Below, piece by piece: positions 18,393 to 26,627 of a stretch of 64,000 nucleotides of DNA. How positions within the stretch are numbered: the first letter of the stretch is position 1; every line of letters begins with the position of its first letter. The DNA is from Pseudoruegeria sp. HB172150 (GTDB lineage: Bacteria > Pseudomonadota > Alphaproteobacteria > Rhodobacterales > Rhodobacteraceae): assembly GCF_013184805.1 (NCBI RefSeq), contig NZ_JAATNG010000005.1, forward strand, positions 295,906 through 359,905. The letters are read 5' to 3'. A model generated the notes under the pieces. That model ran no database searches. It was not told where the DNA came from and saw only the letters and a list, made by a program, of their open reading frames with translations. A program made the position numbers and the translations under genes.

Positions 18393-20168
18393 ATGCCCGA
18401 TTCCGCCGAGCCGCCGATGACCGACGAGAAATCCCCCGCCTACCAGGTGCTGGCCCGGAAATACCGGCCGGAAACCTTTGCCGATCTTGTCGGACAGGAC
18501 GCGATGGTGCGGACGCTGAAGAACGCGTTCAAGGCGGACCGGATCGCGCAGGCCTTCATCATGACCGGCATCCGGGGGACCGGGAAGACGACGACGGCCC
18601 GGATCATCGCCAAGGGAATGAACTGCATCGGGCCGGACGGCAAGGGCGGGCCGACGACCGAGCCCTGCGGCGTCTGCGAGCACTGCAAGGCAATCATGGA
18701 AGGCCGCCATGTCGACGTGATGGAGATGGACGCGGCGTCGAACACTTCGGTCAACGATATCCGCGAGATCATCGACTCGGTGCATTACCGGGCGGCTTCT
18801 GCCCGCTACAAGATCTACATCATCGACGAGGTTCACATGCTGTCGACCAGCGCGTTCAACGCGCTGTTGAAGACGCTGGAAGAACCGCCGGCGCATGTGA
18901 AGTTCATCTTTGCCACTACCGAAATCCGCAAGGTGCCTGTGACGGTGCTGTCGCGGTGCCAGCGGTTCGACCTGCGGCGGATCGAGCCGGAGGTGATGAT
19001 CGATCTGCTGCGCAAGATTGCCTCTGCCGAGGGCGGCGAGATTTCCGACGAGGCCCTTGCGCTGATCACGCGGGCTGCGGAAGGGTCGGCGCGGGACGCG
19101 ACCTCTCTGCTGGATCAGGCGTTGTCGCACGGCGCCGGGGAGACGACTGCCGAGCAGGTGCGGGCGATGCTTGGGCTCGCCGACCGGGGCCGGGTGCTGG
19201 ACCTGTTCGACATGATCATGGCCGGGGATGCGGCCGGCGCGCTGACCGAGCTGTCGGCGCAATATGCGGACGGGGCCGATCCGCTGGCCGTACTACGCGA
19301 TCTGGCCGAGATCACCCACTGGGTCAGCGTTATCAAGATTACGCCCGAGGCGGCGGAGGACCCGACCGTCAGCCCCGACGAGCGCGCGCGTGGCATGGGC
19401 ATGGCCGAACGGCTGCCGATGCGGGTGCTGACGCGGATGTGGCAGATGCTGCTGAAGGCGCTGGACGAGGTGGCGCAGGCGCCGAACGGGATGATGGCGG
19501 CCGAGATGGCGGTGATCCGGCTGACCCATGTCGCCGATCTGCCGCCACCGGAGGATCTGATCCGCAAGCTGCAGGACGCGCCACCGACCGCGCCTGCCCC
19601 GGCGCCGCAGGGCGGACCGGGCGGCGGCAGCGCCGGAACGCAGGCGGTGCAGCAGGCGCAGGTGCGGATGCAGGCAAGCGGCGGCGCGGCGGGAACGGCG
19701 ACGGCACTGTCGGTCGACCCGGAACAGGCGCTGGCGCGTTATGCGCGGTTCGATCAGGTGATCGAACTGATCCGCGCGAACCGGGACGTGAAACTGCTGG
19801 TCGAAGTCGAGACGACTTTGCGGCTGGCGCGGTATCAGCCGGGGCGGATCGAGTTCGAACCGACCGACGACGCGCCGCGCGATCTGGCGTCGCGCCTGGC
19901 CGGGCGGCTGCAGGGCTGGACCGGGGTGCGCTGGGCGGTGAGCGTGGTGGGCGAGGGCGGCGGACAGACCATCGCCGAGGTCCGCGACGCCGAGCGGATG
20001 GCGCTGGAGACCGAGGCGAAGAAACATCCGCTTGTCGCGGCGGTGTTCGATGCGTTCCCGGGGGCGAAGATCACAGAGATCCGGACGCCCGAGGCGCTGG
20101 CGCAGGAAGCCGAGGCCGAGGCGCTGCCAGAGGTCGAGGATGAATGGGACCCGTTCGAGGAGGACTGA
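18393..20168 (+). CDS. dnaX: DNA polymerase III subunits gamma/tau
   Basis: Clamp-loader ATPase of the replicative polymerase, 591 residues. AAA+ motifs: Walker A GIRGTGKTTTARI (about residues 50-62), a zinc module with CGVCEHC, the DEVHML Walker B box, sensor 1 FIFATTEIRK and the SRC box VLSRCQRFDLRR. A Pro/Ala/Gly linker (about 390-440) precedes the C-terminal tau domain that contacts the alpha subunit. The start at 18393 is used; an in-frame ATG at 18417 is possible. I did not find an A-rich slippery site, so a separate gamma form is not supported. It is followed after 64 nt by ybaB. Confidence 0.95.
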   Translation: MPDSAEPPMTDEKSPAYQVLARKYRPETFADLVGQDAMVRTLKNAFKADRIAQAFIMTGIRGTGKTTTARIIAKGMNCIGPDGKGGPTTEPCGVCEHCKAIMEGRHVDVMEMDAASNTSVNDIREIIDSVHYRAASARYKIYIIDEVHMLSTSAFNALLKTLEEPPAHVKFIFATTEIRKVPVTVLSRCQRFDLRRIEPEVMIDLLRKIASAEGGEISDEALALITRAAEGSARDATSLLDQALSHGAGETTAEQVRAMLGLADRGRVLDLFDMIMAGDAAGALTELSAQYADGADPLAVLRDLAEITHWVSVIKITPEAAEDPTVSPDERARGMGMAERLPMRVLTRMWQMLLKALDEVAQAPNGMMAAEMAVIRLTHVADLPPPEDLIRKLQDAPPTAPAPAPQGGPGGGSAGTQAVQQAQVRMQASGGAAGTATALSVDPEQALARYARFDQVIELIRANRDVKLLVEVETTLRLARYQPGRIEFEPTDDAPRDLASRLAGRLQGWTGVRWAVSVVGEGGGQTIAEVRDAERMALETEAKKHPLVAAVFDAFPGAKITEIRTPEALAQEAEAEALPEVEDEWDPFEED

Positions 20169-20232
20169 GGTCCCTTGTCCCGCCGCGCCCGGCCCCATAT
20201 TGAGAGACGGATTTCCCCCGAGGAGTAGTGTG

Positions 20233-20577
20233 ATGTTCAAAGGACTGGGCAATCTTGGCGACATGGCCGGGATGATGAAGAAGGCCAAGGAGATGCAGGC
20301 CAAGATGGCCGAGATGCAGGAGGCGCTGGAGACCATGACGGTGACCGGCGAATCCGGGGCCGGGCTGGTCAAGGCGACCGCCACCGCGAAGGGGGAACTG
20401 ACCGCTCTGGACATCGACCCGTCGATCTTCAGCGCCGAGGACAAGGAAGTCGCCGAGGATCTGATCGTCGCCGCGGTGAAGGATGCGCAGGTGAAGGGCG
20501 CCGAGCTGGGCCAGGAGCAGATGCGCAAGATCACCGAGGAACTGGGCCTGCCGGCCGACATGAAGCTGCCCTTCTAG
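20233..20577 (+). CDS. ybaB: YbaB/EbfC family nucleoid-associated protein
   Basis: DNA-binding protein of 114 residues that coats the nucleoid as a dimer. The start is the ATG at 20233 behind GAGGAGTAGTGTG; longer readings run into dnaX in another frame. The N-terminal helix is Met/Lys-rich (GMMKKAKEMQAKMAEMQ), followed by a beta sheet with the family's GAGLVKATATAKGE and a C-terminal helix. dnaX-ybaB-recR is a widely conserved trio, but here recR lies 2.4 kb away beyond two minus-strand genes. The stop shares CTAG with the stop of the converging gene. Confidence 0.92.
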   Translation: MFKGLGNLGDMAGMMKKAKEMQAKMAEMQEALETMTVTGESGAGLVKATATAKGELTALDIDPSIFSAEDKEVAEDLIVAAVKDAQVKGAELGQEQMRKITEELGLPADMKLPF

Positions 20578-21491
20578 GCGCTGGCGGCGGTTCGGCGGCG
20601 TCTGACGTTCGGCTTTCGCGTGTCCTTCTTCACATAGTACGGGGCGGTGCGCGAGCGGGTGAGCAGGCGGTGCTGCACCGCGGGGCTGATCGCTTCGAGA
20701 AAGAAGAACGAGCCGAAATCGTCGTAAATACCGTGGATATAGGACGGGTATCGGTTCGGCCCGACCAGAACCGTTGCGTCGGCGGTTTCCGCAAGCTCCC
20801 TTATCGTTTTCAGGCCGATGTCCTCCTGCGGGCGGAACTTGCAGCCGCGGCGGCCCAGCGTGGTGATGTCGCCGTGGATGATGACGTCGCCGATCTGCAG
20901 ATGCGCCGCGATCAGGCAGGCCATGCGTTTGTGGACCAGCGCATAGCCCCACCGGTAGGACCAGCGCACAGTGTAGAGCGCGATGGTGATCGCGCCCGCC
21001 AGACCCCATAGCCATAACAGACGCGACGGGGTGGCCCAGGGCGTGCTGTGGCGGTCGTTGCTGAGGTCGCGCAGGCTGGGGGTTTCCACGTCGGTGCTGC
21101 GCGGCGTGCTGCAGGCCTGGTCGCGCAGCTGCTCCACCGACTGGATACGCGCGCGCAGGACGCCTGCGTCGGGGATGCGGCGGGCGTCCGAAATATTCGC
21201 GGCTTCGTTCATTAGCCGGAAGACGGCGACGCCGAGATTCTCGAAACCGATGGCCCTCAGCCGGTCGGCGACACCGGTCTTGACGGTGCTGTCCACCAGC
21301 CCGCGCAGTCTGCCGGAGCGGGAGGCAACGAATTCCGGGCCGTTGAAGCTTTGCAGCTTCAGTTCCGCCACCAGGGCGTCAAGCTCTGGCGTCAGGCCGC
21401 AGCGGCGCTGGGCCTGCGCAGGCAGGGTCGCGGCGCACAGGCAGGCCACGGCCAGAATCGCATAGAGGACGGATCGAAGGGACGCTTCCAT
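20574..21491 (-). CDS. Membrane-anchored protein with possible PilZ-like C-terminal domain
   Basis: 305 residues. An N-terminal signal peptide (SVLYAILAVACLCAATLPAQA) is followed by a helical region of about 110 residues, a membrane helix (LLWLWGLAGAITIALYTV, about residue 160) and a cytoplasmic domain. The last domain (RMACLIAAHLQIGDVIIHGD, then TTLGRRGCKFRPQED) resembles a PilZ-type barrel with its GC.F strand. The RxxxR and D/NxSxxG c-di-GMP-binding motifs are not clearly present, so ligand binding is doubtful. It converges on ybaB, sharing its stop tetranucleotide, and is unlike anything normally found between ybaB and recR. Function unknown. Confidence 0.68.
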   Translation of the reverse strand: MEASLRSVLYAILAVACLCAATLPAQAQRRCGLTPELDALVAELKLQSFNGPEFVASRSGRLRGLVDSTVKTGVADRLRAIGFENLGVAVFRLMNEAANISDARRIPDAGVLRARIQSVEQLRDQACSTPRSTDVETPSLRDLSNDRHSTPWATPSRLLWLWGLAGAITIALYTVRWSYRWGYALVHKRMACLIAAHLQIGDVIIHGDITTLGRRGCKFRPQEDIGLKTIRELAETADATVLVGPNRYPSYIHGIYDDFGSFFFLEAISPAVQHRLLTRSRTAPYYVKKDTRKPNVRRRRTAASA

Positions 21492-21533
21492 CCCGGAAGT
21501 TTGCGCCGATCCGGCAAATGCTTCGTTAACACC

Positions 21534-22919
21534 TCACCGGCCAGTGAGCGCCGCACCGATCCTGGCGAGGGGGGACACGCCGCCGCCCGCCGCCTCGTGC
21601 CGGTCGGCGGCGTCGAACAGGCGGTACATGGCGTTGATGCCGAGCCAGCGCAGCGGTTCCGGCTCCCACCGGCGGACGCGGCGGTTGACCCAGGGCAGTC
21701 CGGTGAGCTCGGTGGCGCGGTCGAGGGCGAGGTCGGCGAGCGTGCGGCCTGCTAGGTTCGAGGTGGAGACGCCGACGCCGACATAGCCGCCGGCCCAGCC
21801 GAGGCCGGATTTCGGGTCGTATCCCACAGTGGCGCACCAGTCGCGCGGGACGCCGAGAACGCCGCACCACGCGTGGTCGACCCGTGCCTCGGCGGCGGCG
21901 GGGAAGTGGCGGCGCAGAACCGCGATCAGGCGGTCGACGGTGGCGGTGTCGGGGATGCCCGACGCGTCGATGCCGGAGCCGAAGCGATAGGGCGTGCCGC
22001 GCCCGCCGACGGCGATGCGGCCCTCGCGCGTGCGCTGGCAGTAGCAATAGACATTGGCGGTATCGCCGAGGATCTCGTGGTTCTGCCAGCCGATTTCGTT
22101 CCAGACGGCATCGGGCAGGGGTTCGGTGACGATCTGCGCGGAGTTGAGGGGGAGCCAGTCCCGCCTGTTGTTTTTCAGGGCGGCGGTAAAGCCCTCGGTG
22201 GCGCGGAGGACCTTTCCGGCGCGGATCGTGCCCCTGTCGGTGACAATGCGCCCGGGCTGAATGTCGAGAACCTCTGTGCCTTCGGCGATGGTGACGCCGA
22301 GCCGTTCCACGGCTGCGGCCAGGCCGCGCACGAGTTTCGCGGGCTGAATGCGGGCGACGCCGGTGATGATCATGGCGCCGAGGGTGTTGGGGATGTTCAC
22401 CCTCGCGTGTGCCTCTTCGGCGGAAATGGCGAAGACACGGTCGGCGCCTTCGCCCCAGCTCAGTCGATGCGCGACTTCTTCCTGCATGCGTTCGAGCTGG
22501 GCGGGGTTCGTTGCGACCATCAGCTCATCGGTGCGCAGGATGTCGGCGTCGATGCCTTCAGCCTCGGCCACGCGGATCACTTCGTCCACGGTGCCGTTCA
22601 TCGCCTGCACCATGGCGCGGATGCCCTCGTCGGTACCGGTGGAGCGGTATTTTTCGTGGGTCCACGCAAAGCCGCCGGTCAGCCAGCCGCCATTGCGGCC
22701 CGAAGCGCCAAAGCCCGCGAATTCCTTCTCGACGATCAGGATGTCGAGGGACGGGTCAGCCTTCTTGAGATAATAGGCTGTCCAGAGCCCAGTATAGCCC
22801 GCACCGACGATGCAGATATCGGCCGAAGCATGGCCGGCGAGCGGCGGACGCCGTTCCGGCAGGCCGCCGATATCGCTGTACCAGAACGAGACATCGCCAA
22901 GGCGTTGGGGCCGCGTCAT
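21534..22919 (-). CDS. FAD-dependent oxidoreductase (gamma-glutamylputrescine oxidase-like)
   Basis: 461-residue flavoprotein of the DAO family. A short leader (VSFWYSDIGGLPERRPPLAG) precedes the FAD-binding Rossmann motif (DICIVGAGYTGLWTAYYLKK), then the GASGRNGGWLTGGF box typical of PuuB/OrdL-type enzymes. The rest fits the two-domain amine-oxidase fold, including a second nucleotide segment (DTANVYCYCQRTREGRIAVG). The expected reaction is oxidation of a secondary amine such as gamma-glutamylputrescine with O2, but the substrate cannot be read from sequence. No other putrescine genes are nearby. It is divergent from recR. Confidence 0.84.
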   Translation of the reverse strand: MTRPQRLGDVSFWYSDIGGLPERRPPLAGHASADICIVGAGYTGLWTAYYLKKADPSLDILIVEKEFAGFGASGRNGGWLTGGFAWTHEKYRSTGTDEGIRAMVQAMNGTVDEVIRVAEAEGIDADILRTDELMVATNPAQLERMQEEVAHRLSWGEGADRVFAISAEEAHARVNIPNTLGAMIITGVARIQPAKLVRGLAAAVERLGVTIAEGTEVLDIQPGRIVTDRGTIRAGKVLRATEGFTAALKNNRRDWLPLNSAQIVTEPLPDAVWNEIGWQNHEILGDTANVYCYCQRTREGRIAVGGRGTPYRFGSGIDASGIPDTATVDRLIAVLRRHFPAAAEARVDHAWCGVLGVPRDWCATVGYDPKSGLGWAGGYVGVGVSTSNLAGRTLADLALDRATELTGLPWVNRRVRRWEPEPLRWLGINAMYRLFDAADRHEAAGGGVSPLARIGAALTGR

Positions 22920-22992
22920 TTTCAGTGCTCCAGAAGGGGCGGGCGGCAGATCTCCTCTGTCGCTCCGCTTTGCGCCGGTTTAACCTTTGGCC

Positions 22993-23589
22993 ATGAGCGA
23001 TGCACCCCGTGAAATCGAAGCCCTGATCGAGATGATGGCGAAGCTGCCGGGACTTGGTCCGCGGTCCGCCCGGCGCGCCGTGCTGCACCTGATCCAGAAG
23101 CGCGGCCTGCTGATGACGCCGCTTGCGCAGGCGATGCAGGCGGTGGCCGAAACGGCACGGGAATGCCTGAACTGCGGGAACATTTCCACCGCCGATATCT
23201 GCCCGATCTGCGACGCCGAAAAGCGGGCGAACGGGGAGCTATGCGTGGTCGAGGATGTCGCCGACCTGTGGGCGATGGAGCGCGCCGGCGTGTTCAAGGG
23301 GCGGTATCACGTGCTGGGAGGCACGCTTTCGGCGCTGGATGCGGTGGGGCCGGACGAGCTGCGGATCCCGAAGTTGCTGGACCGGGTTGCGGCAGAGGGC
23401 GTGTCGGAAGTGATCCTTGCGCTGAACGCCACTGTCGACGGGCAGACGACGGCGCATTACATCGCGGACCAGCTGGACGGGCGGGTGAATGTGACCTCGC
23501 TGGCGCAGGGTGTGCCGATCGGGGGCGAACTGGATTACCTCGACGACGGGACGATCACCGCGGCGCTGAAGGCGCGGAAGGCGTTCTAG
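22993..23589 (+). CDS. recR: Recombination mediator protein RecR
   Basis: 198-residue RecR; with RecF and RecO it loads RecA at gaps. The helix-hairpin-helix region ([16 protein letters not shown]) is followed by a four-Cys zinc module (CLNCGN...CPIC), a Toprim domain ([14 protein letters not shown]) and a C-terminal segment ([14 protein letters not shown]). The ATG at 22993 is taken; an in-frame TTG at 22987 would add two residues. The gene is displaced from its usual place right after ybaB. Confidence 0.94.
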   Translation: MSDAPREIEALIEMMAKLPGLGPRSARRAVLHLIQKRGLLMTPLAQAMQAVAETARECLNCGNISTADICPICDAEKRANGELCVVEDVADLWAMERAGVFKGRYHVLGGTLSALDAVGPDELRIPKLLDRVAAEGVSEVILALNATVDGQTTAHYIADQLDGRVNVTSLAQGVPIGGELDYLDDGTITAALKARKAF

Positions 23590-23615
23590 AGCGGTTCATT
23601 TGCAGGTAGATCTGC

Positions 23616-24494
23616 TCAGCTGGCCTTCTTCAGGTCGGCGCGGGGTGGGGCGCCGAACTTCCTTGAATAGTCGCGGCTGAACTGCGTGGGGCTTTCGTAA
23701 CCCACATCGAAAGCGACGGTGGAGACGCTGTCCGCGCCGCCCTGCAGCCGGTCGCGCGCATTCAGCAGGCGCAGATCCTTCTGGAACTGCAGTGGCGTGG
23801 TCGATGTCACCGCCTTGAAATGGGCGTGGAAGGTCGAGGCACTCATACCCGCGATGCCGGCGAGGTGCTGGGTCGGCAGGCTTTCATCCGCGTGGGCGCG
23901 GATATGGGCGATGGCGCGGGCGATGCGGCTGGCATGGCTGCCTTGCCAGAGCAGCGCACGAAGGACTCCACCGCCCCGGGCGCGGAGCAGGCGGTAATGG
24001 ATTTCCTTCAGGATCAGCGGGGCGAGGACCCTGGCCTCTGCCGGGTCGTTTGCGAGGGCTAGGAGACGCATGAAGGCGTCTGCGATCTCCGGGGTCGCGG
24101 GCTGGGTCTGCAGCGCGTCCGGCGCGGTGTCGACGGGCTGGTCGCCGGTCTCGGTGGCGAGACCGCGGAGCATATCGAGGTCGAGCGGCAGGACGAGGGC
24201 GATGTAGGGCTTTGCGGGATCAGCGTCGATAACGCGGGATACGATGGGGATGTCGTGGCTGACGATCAGGAGCTGCCCGGCACCGACATGGACGGCGTGG
24301 GAGTGGGTGCCGGTTTCCTTTGCGCCCTGCAGTACGAGGCAGACGAGCGGGTCGTACAGCATGGATTCCATCTGCGTCCGTGTTGGCCGGCGGGAGATGC
24401 CTAGGCCGGCGACGCCGGTTTCGACCATGCCGTCGCGGATCTGTGCGCGGGTGGCGAGGTCTTCGGCGCGGGTGATGAGTGTCTGGTGATCCAT
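23616..24494 (-). CDS. AraC family transcriptional regulator
   Basis: 292-residue DNA-binding regulator. The N-terminal AraC_N-type domain (about 1-190) is followed by two helix-turn-helix units: HLAGIAGMSASTFHAHFKAV and VSTVAFDVGYESPTQFSRDY. The ATG at 24494 has AAAGGAG at ideal distance; the longer frame to 24683 runs into the regulatory region and has no such site. It is divergent from a short-chain dehydrogenase gene that it probably controls. The shared 166-bp region holds 15-bp direct repeats 21 bp apart, a spacing typical of AraC-type sites. Confidence 0.9.
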   Translation of the reverse strand: MDHQTLITRAEDLATRAQIRDGMVETGVAGLGISRRPTRTQMESMLYDPLVCLVLQGAKETGTHSHAVHVGAGQLLIVSHDIPIVSRVIDADPAKPYIALVLPLDLDMLRGLATETGDQPVDTAPDALQTQPATPEIADAFMRLLALANDPAEARVLAPLILKEIHYRLLRARGGGVLRALLWQGSHASRIARAIAHIRAHADESLPTQHLAGIAGMSASTFHAHFKAVTSTTPLQFQKDLRLLNARDRLQGGADSVSTVAFDVGYESPTQFSRDYSRKFGAPPRADLKKAS

Positions 24495-24565
24495 TGGGTG
24501 GCTCCTTTGATCTGGAAGATATGACATGCCTGCGCAGAATCCAGTGAGCGTTTTTCCTGGCTTTC

Positions 24566-24601
24566 GGAGGATCGGGCAGGATTGCCGGAGGATGCGGCAG
24601 G
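24566..24601. promoter_or_regulatory. Direct-repeat operator candidate between araC-type and SDR genes
   Basis: GGAGGATCGGGCAGG (24566-24580) and GGAGGATGCGGCAGG (24587-24601) agree at 13 of 15 positions and start 21 bp apart, two helical turns. The pair lies in the divergent region between the AraC-type regulator and the short-chain dehydrogenase. Confidence 0.55.
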
Positions 24602-24660
24602 CGCTGAGGGGGTCCGGCGCCATATCAAGTGGCATCGGAAGCAACCAATGGAGTTCGGTC

Positions 24661-25416
24661 ATGAACCGCATAGCAGTAATCACCGGTGGCAGCCGCGGGC
24701 TTGGACGCTCGATGGCATTACATCTTGCAGAACAAGGAGTTGGCGTTGTCCTGACCTACAGGGGCAATGGCGGAGCGGCCGACGAGGTCGTCCATGAGAT
24801 CGAAAGCAAGGGCGGCAGGGCCGTGGCCATGCAGCTCGACACGACGGACGCGGAGACGTTTACCGGATTTGCCGAAAAGCTGGAGGTTTCGCTGCGCCAG
24901 ACATGGGGGCGCGGGAGTTTCGACTACCTCGTGAACAACGCCGGGTTCGGCTATTACGGGGCGGTGGCGGAGACGCCGGCGGCGGATCTGGATGCGCTTT
25001 ATTCGGTGCATGTCCGCGGGCCGTTCCTGTTGACGCAGGCGCTGTTGCCGCTGATGGCGGATGGCGGGAAGATCGCGATGATTTCCTCGGGGCTAGCGCG
25101 GTTTGCGCTGCCGGGATACGGGGCTTACGCGATGATGAAAGGCGCCGTCGAGGTGCTGGCGCGCTACCTGGCGAAAGAGCTGGGGCCGCGGGGCATTTCC
25201 GTGAACGCGATCGCGCCGGGGGCCATCGAGACCGACTTTGGCGGAGGCGCGGTGCGGGATAATCCCGAGGTCAATCAGATGATCGCCAGCACCACCGCGA
25301 TGGGCCGGGTCGGGCTGCCGGACGATATCGGCGGGTCGGTGGCGGCGCTGCTGGCCGGGGATACGCATTGGATGACCGGGCAGCGGATCGAGGTTTCGGG
25401 CGGTCAGCTGCTCTGA
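24661..25416 (+). CDS. Short-chain dehydrogenase/reductase
   Basis: NAD(P)-dependent oxidoreductase of 251 residues, classical SDR. Cofactor motif TGGSRGLG at residues 8-15, NNAGF for structural stability, catalytic Ser (AMISSGLARF) and YxxxK (YGAYAMMKGA), and the C-terminal SDR tail ending IEVSGGQLL. The ATG at 24661 has GGAG upstream; an earlier in-frame ATG at 24526 falls in the regulatory region. The substrate is unknown; a divergent AraC-type gene suggests inducible expression. Confidence 0.9.
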   Translation: MNRIAVITGGSRGLGRSMALHLAEQGVGVVLTYRGNGGAADEVVHEIESKGGRAVAMQLDTTDAETFTGFAEKLEVSLRQTWGRGSFDYLVNNAGFGYYGAVAETPAADLDALYSVHVRGPFLLTQALLPLMADGGKIAMISSGLARFALPGYGAYAMMKGAVEVLARYLAKELGPRGISVNAIAPGAIETDFGGGAVRDNPEVNQMIASTTAMGRVGLPDDIGGSVAALLAGDTHWMTGQRIEVSGGQLL

Positions 25417-25739
25417 CTTTGGAAGCGGCACACCCTGTGCGCCGGGCGGACACGGCCGGTGCACGGGGTGTGCATCCACTGGCGGAGGATGGCCGAACCG
25501 GGACGACGGGGGCCAGTAGGAAGCGTTGGCCATTGTCGGGTAAGTCGGCCGTGTCTGCACTTGGTTGGCAAAATTCATTTCGGCGGCGGTCTGCGGGAGT
25601 TGTAACCGTCAGGTCCGATCTCCACCTTCGTTAACATGAGTTGGGTATAGACCAGCCCCAACGGGAAGGGCATCCGTCGTCGTTCTTGTGACGGGCGGGT
25701 GGATGGGCGCGCGGCGTCCCTGAATCGAAGGACTACTGC
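25417..25739. other. Intergenic region with long hairpin
   Basis: 323 bases without a convincing gene. It opens with a 13-bp stem (GCACACCCTGTGC at 25428-25440 with GCACGGGGTGTGC at 25461-25473, one T:G pair) around a 20-nt loop. This is probably a transcript end for the dehydrogenase gene, though no U-run follows. The remainder should hold the promoter of the pentapeptide-repeat gene; TATAGA near 25647 is -10-like but lacks a good -35. Confidence 0.5.
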
Positions 25740-26201
25740 ATGACATTTCGTCCCCGCGCTTTCGCAGCGTTTTCGGCCTGCGCCGTCACCCTTAGCCTGA
25801 TTGCCGGTTTCGCCATCGCCCAGTCGGAGGATGCGCAAGGAGACCTGCGCATGATGGGTCAGTGCAAGGGCTGCGCCTTCAACGGCGACAGTTTTGCGGG
25901 GCGCAGCCTGATCGGTGTCGACTTTACCGATGCGACTTTTGAGGCGGTGGATTTCAGCGGGGCGGATCTGGACATCGCGGTCTTTGACGAGACGCGCCTG
26001 GCGAATGTCAGTTTCGCGTCTGCGTCGATGCAGGGTGTCAGTTTCTCGGATGCGGTGCTTACGGATGTTCAGTTCGACGGCGCCGACCTGACGGGTGCTT
26101 CGTTTGATGGGGCCGTCGTGGACATGATGGAGCTTGATCAGGCGGTTCTGTGCAATACGCAGATGCCGAACGACCTTCTGGACAATTCAGACTGCGACTG
26201 A
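25740..26201 (+). CDS. Exported pentapeptide-repeat protein
   Basis: 153 residues. A signal peptide (FAAFSACAVTLSLIAGFAIA, cleaved before QSEDAQ) is followed by about twelve A(D/N)LxF-type pentapeptide repeats, for example FAGRS LIGVD FTDAT FEAVD FSGAD LDIAV. These form a right-handed quadrilateral beta helix. CKGCAF near the mature N-terminus and two Cys near the C-terminus could make disulfides or cap the helix. Periplasmic location is inferred; function is unknown. It stands alone between two long intergenic regions. Confidence 0.85.
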   Translation: MTFRPRAFAAFSACAVTLSLIAGFAIAQSEDAQGDLRMMGQCKGCAFNGDSFAGRSLIGVDFTDATFEAVDFSGADLDIAVFDETRLANVSFASASMQGVSFSDAVLTDVQFDGADLTGASFDGAVVDMMELDQAVLCNTQMPNDLLDNSDCD

Positions 26202-26627
26202 TCGGAAACGCGGTGCGATCCCTGAGCGGAACAACCGGGCTCGGGCCCGGGGAGATTGGTGTTTCAGCGAGGCTATGAGCTGGCTTGGCGCAGGTCCGGC
26301 GACCGAGGCCGCCGGCTGCGTCAAAATTTGTTGGTCATTGAATATGGTGATTGTCGGCGGGACGGCGCGCTGAGGCAACTCGGTAAGATTACGTAAGGGA
26401 ATTTCGCGTGGCCGGGCGGGCTGGTGCTGTTGGTTAAGTGCGCATTGCGCCTGCTGGCGATGGAGGCCACAAAATCGGTTCCGAACCGACTACTACCAAT
26501 ACAATGTATTACGCGAACTCTGCGCGGTGATTCGTGCATAGAGTGTGAATACACTTGGCCGCTTCCCTAACGTTAATGTACTCTGTTGGCATAGTTCATC
26601 CTTACCTGGTTCCCCCCGGAGGCCGCT
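26202..26627. other. Long intergenic region upstream of the arylsulfatase gene
   Basis: 426 bases with no credible ORF and visibly more A/T than its surroundings in the 3' half. It contains three compact dyads: CGGTTC-C-GAACCG (26476-26488), AATAC-AAT-GTATT (26498-26510) and AGTGT-GAAT-ACACT (26542-26555). They are candidates for operators controlling the downstream sulfatase. No regulator gene is adjacent. Confidence 0.45.

Noticed and set aside
18393..20168. Programmed frameshift in dnaX producing a gamma subunit
   Set aside because: I saw no A-rich slippery heptamer with a downstream hairpin; a single product is assumed.
19293..20561. 422-codon frame antisense to dnaX and ybaB
   Set aside because: Shadow of two certain plus-strand genes; it has no domain of its own.
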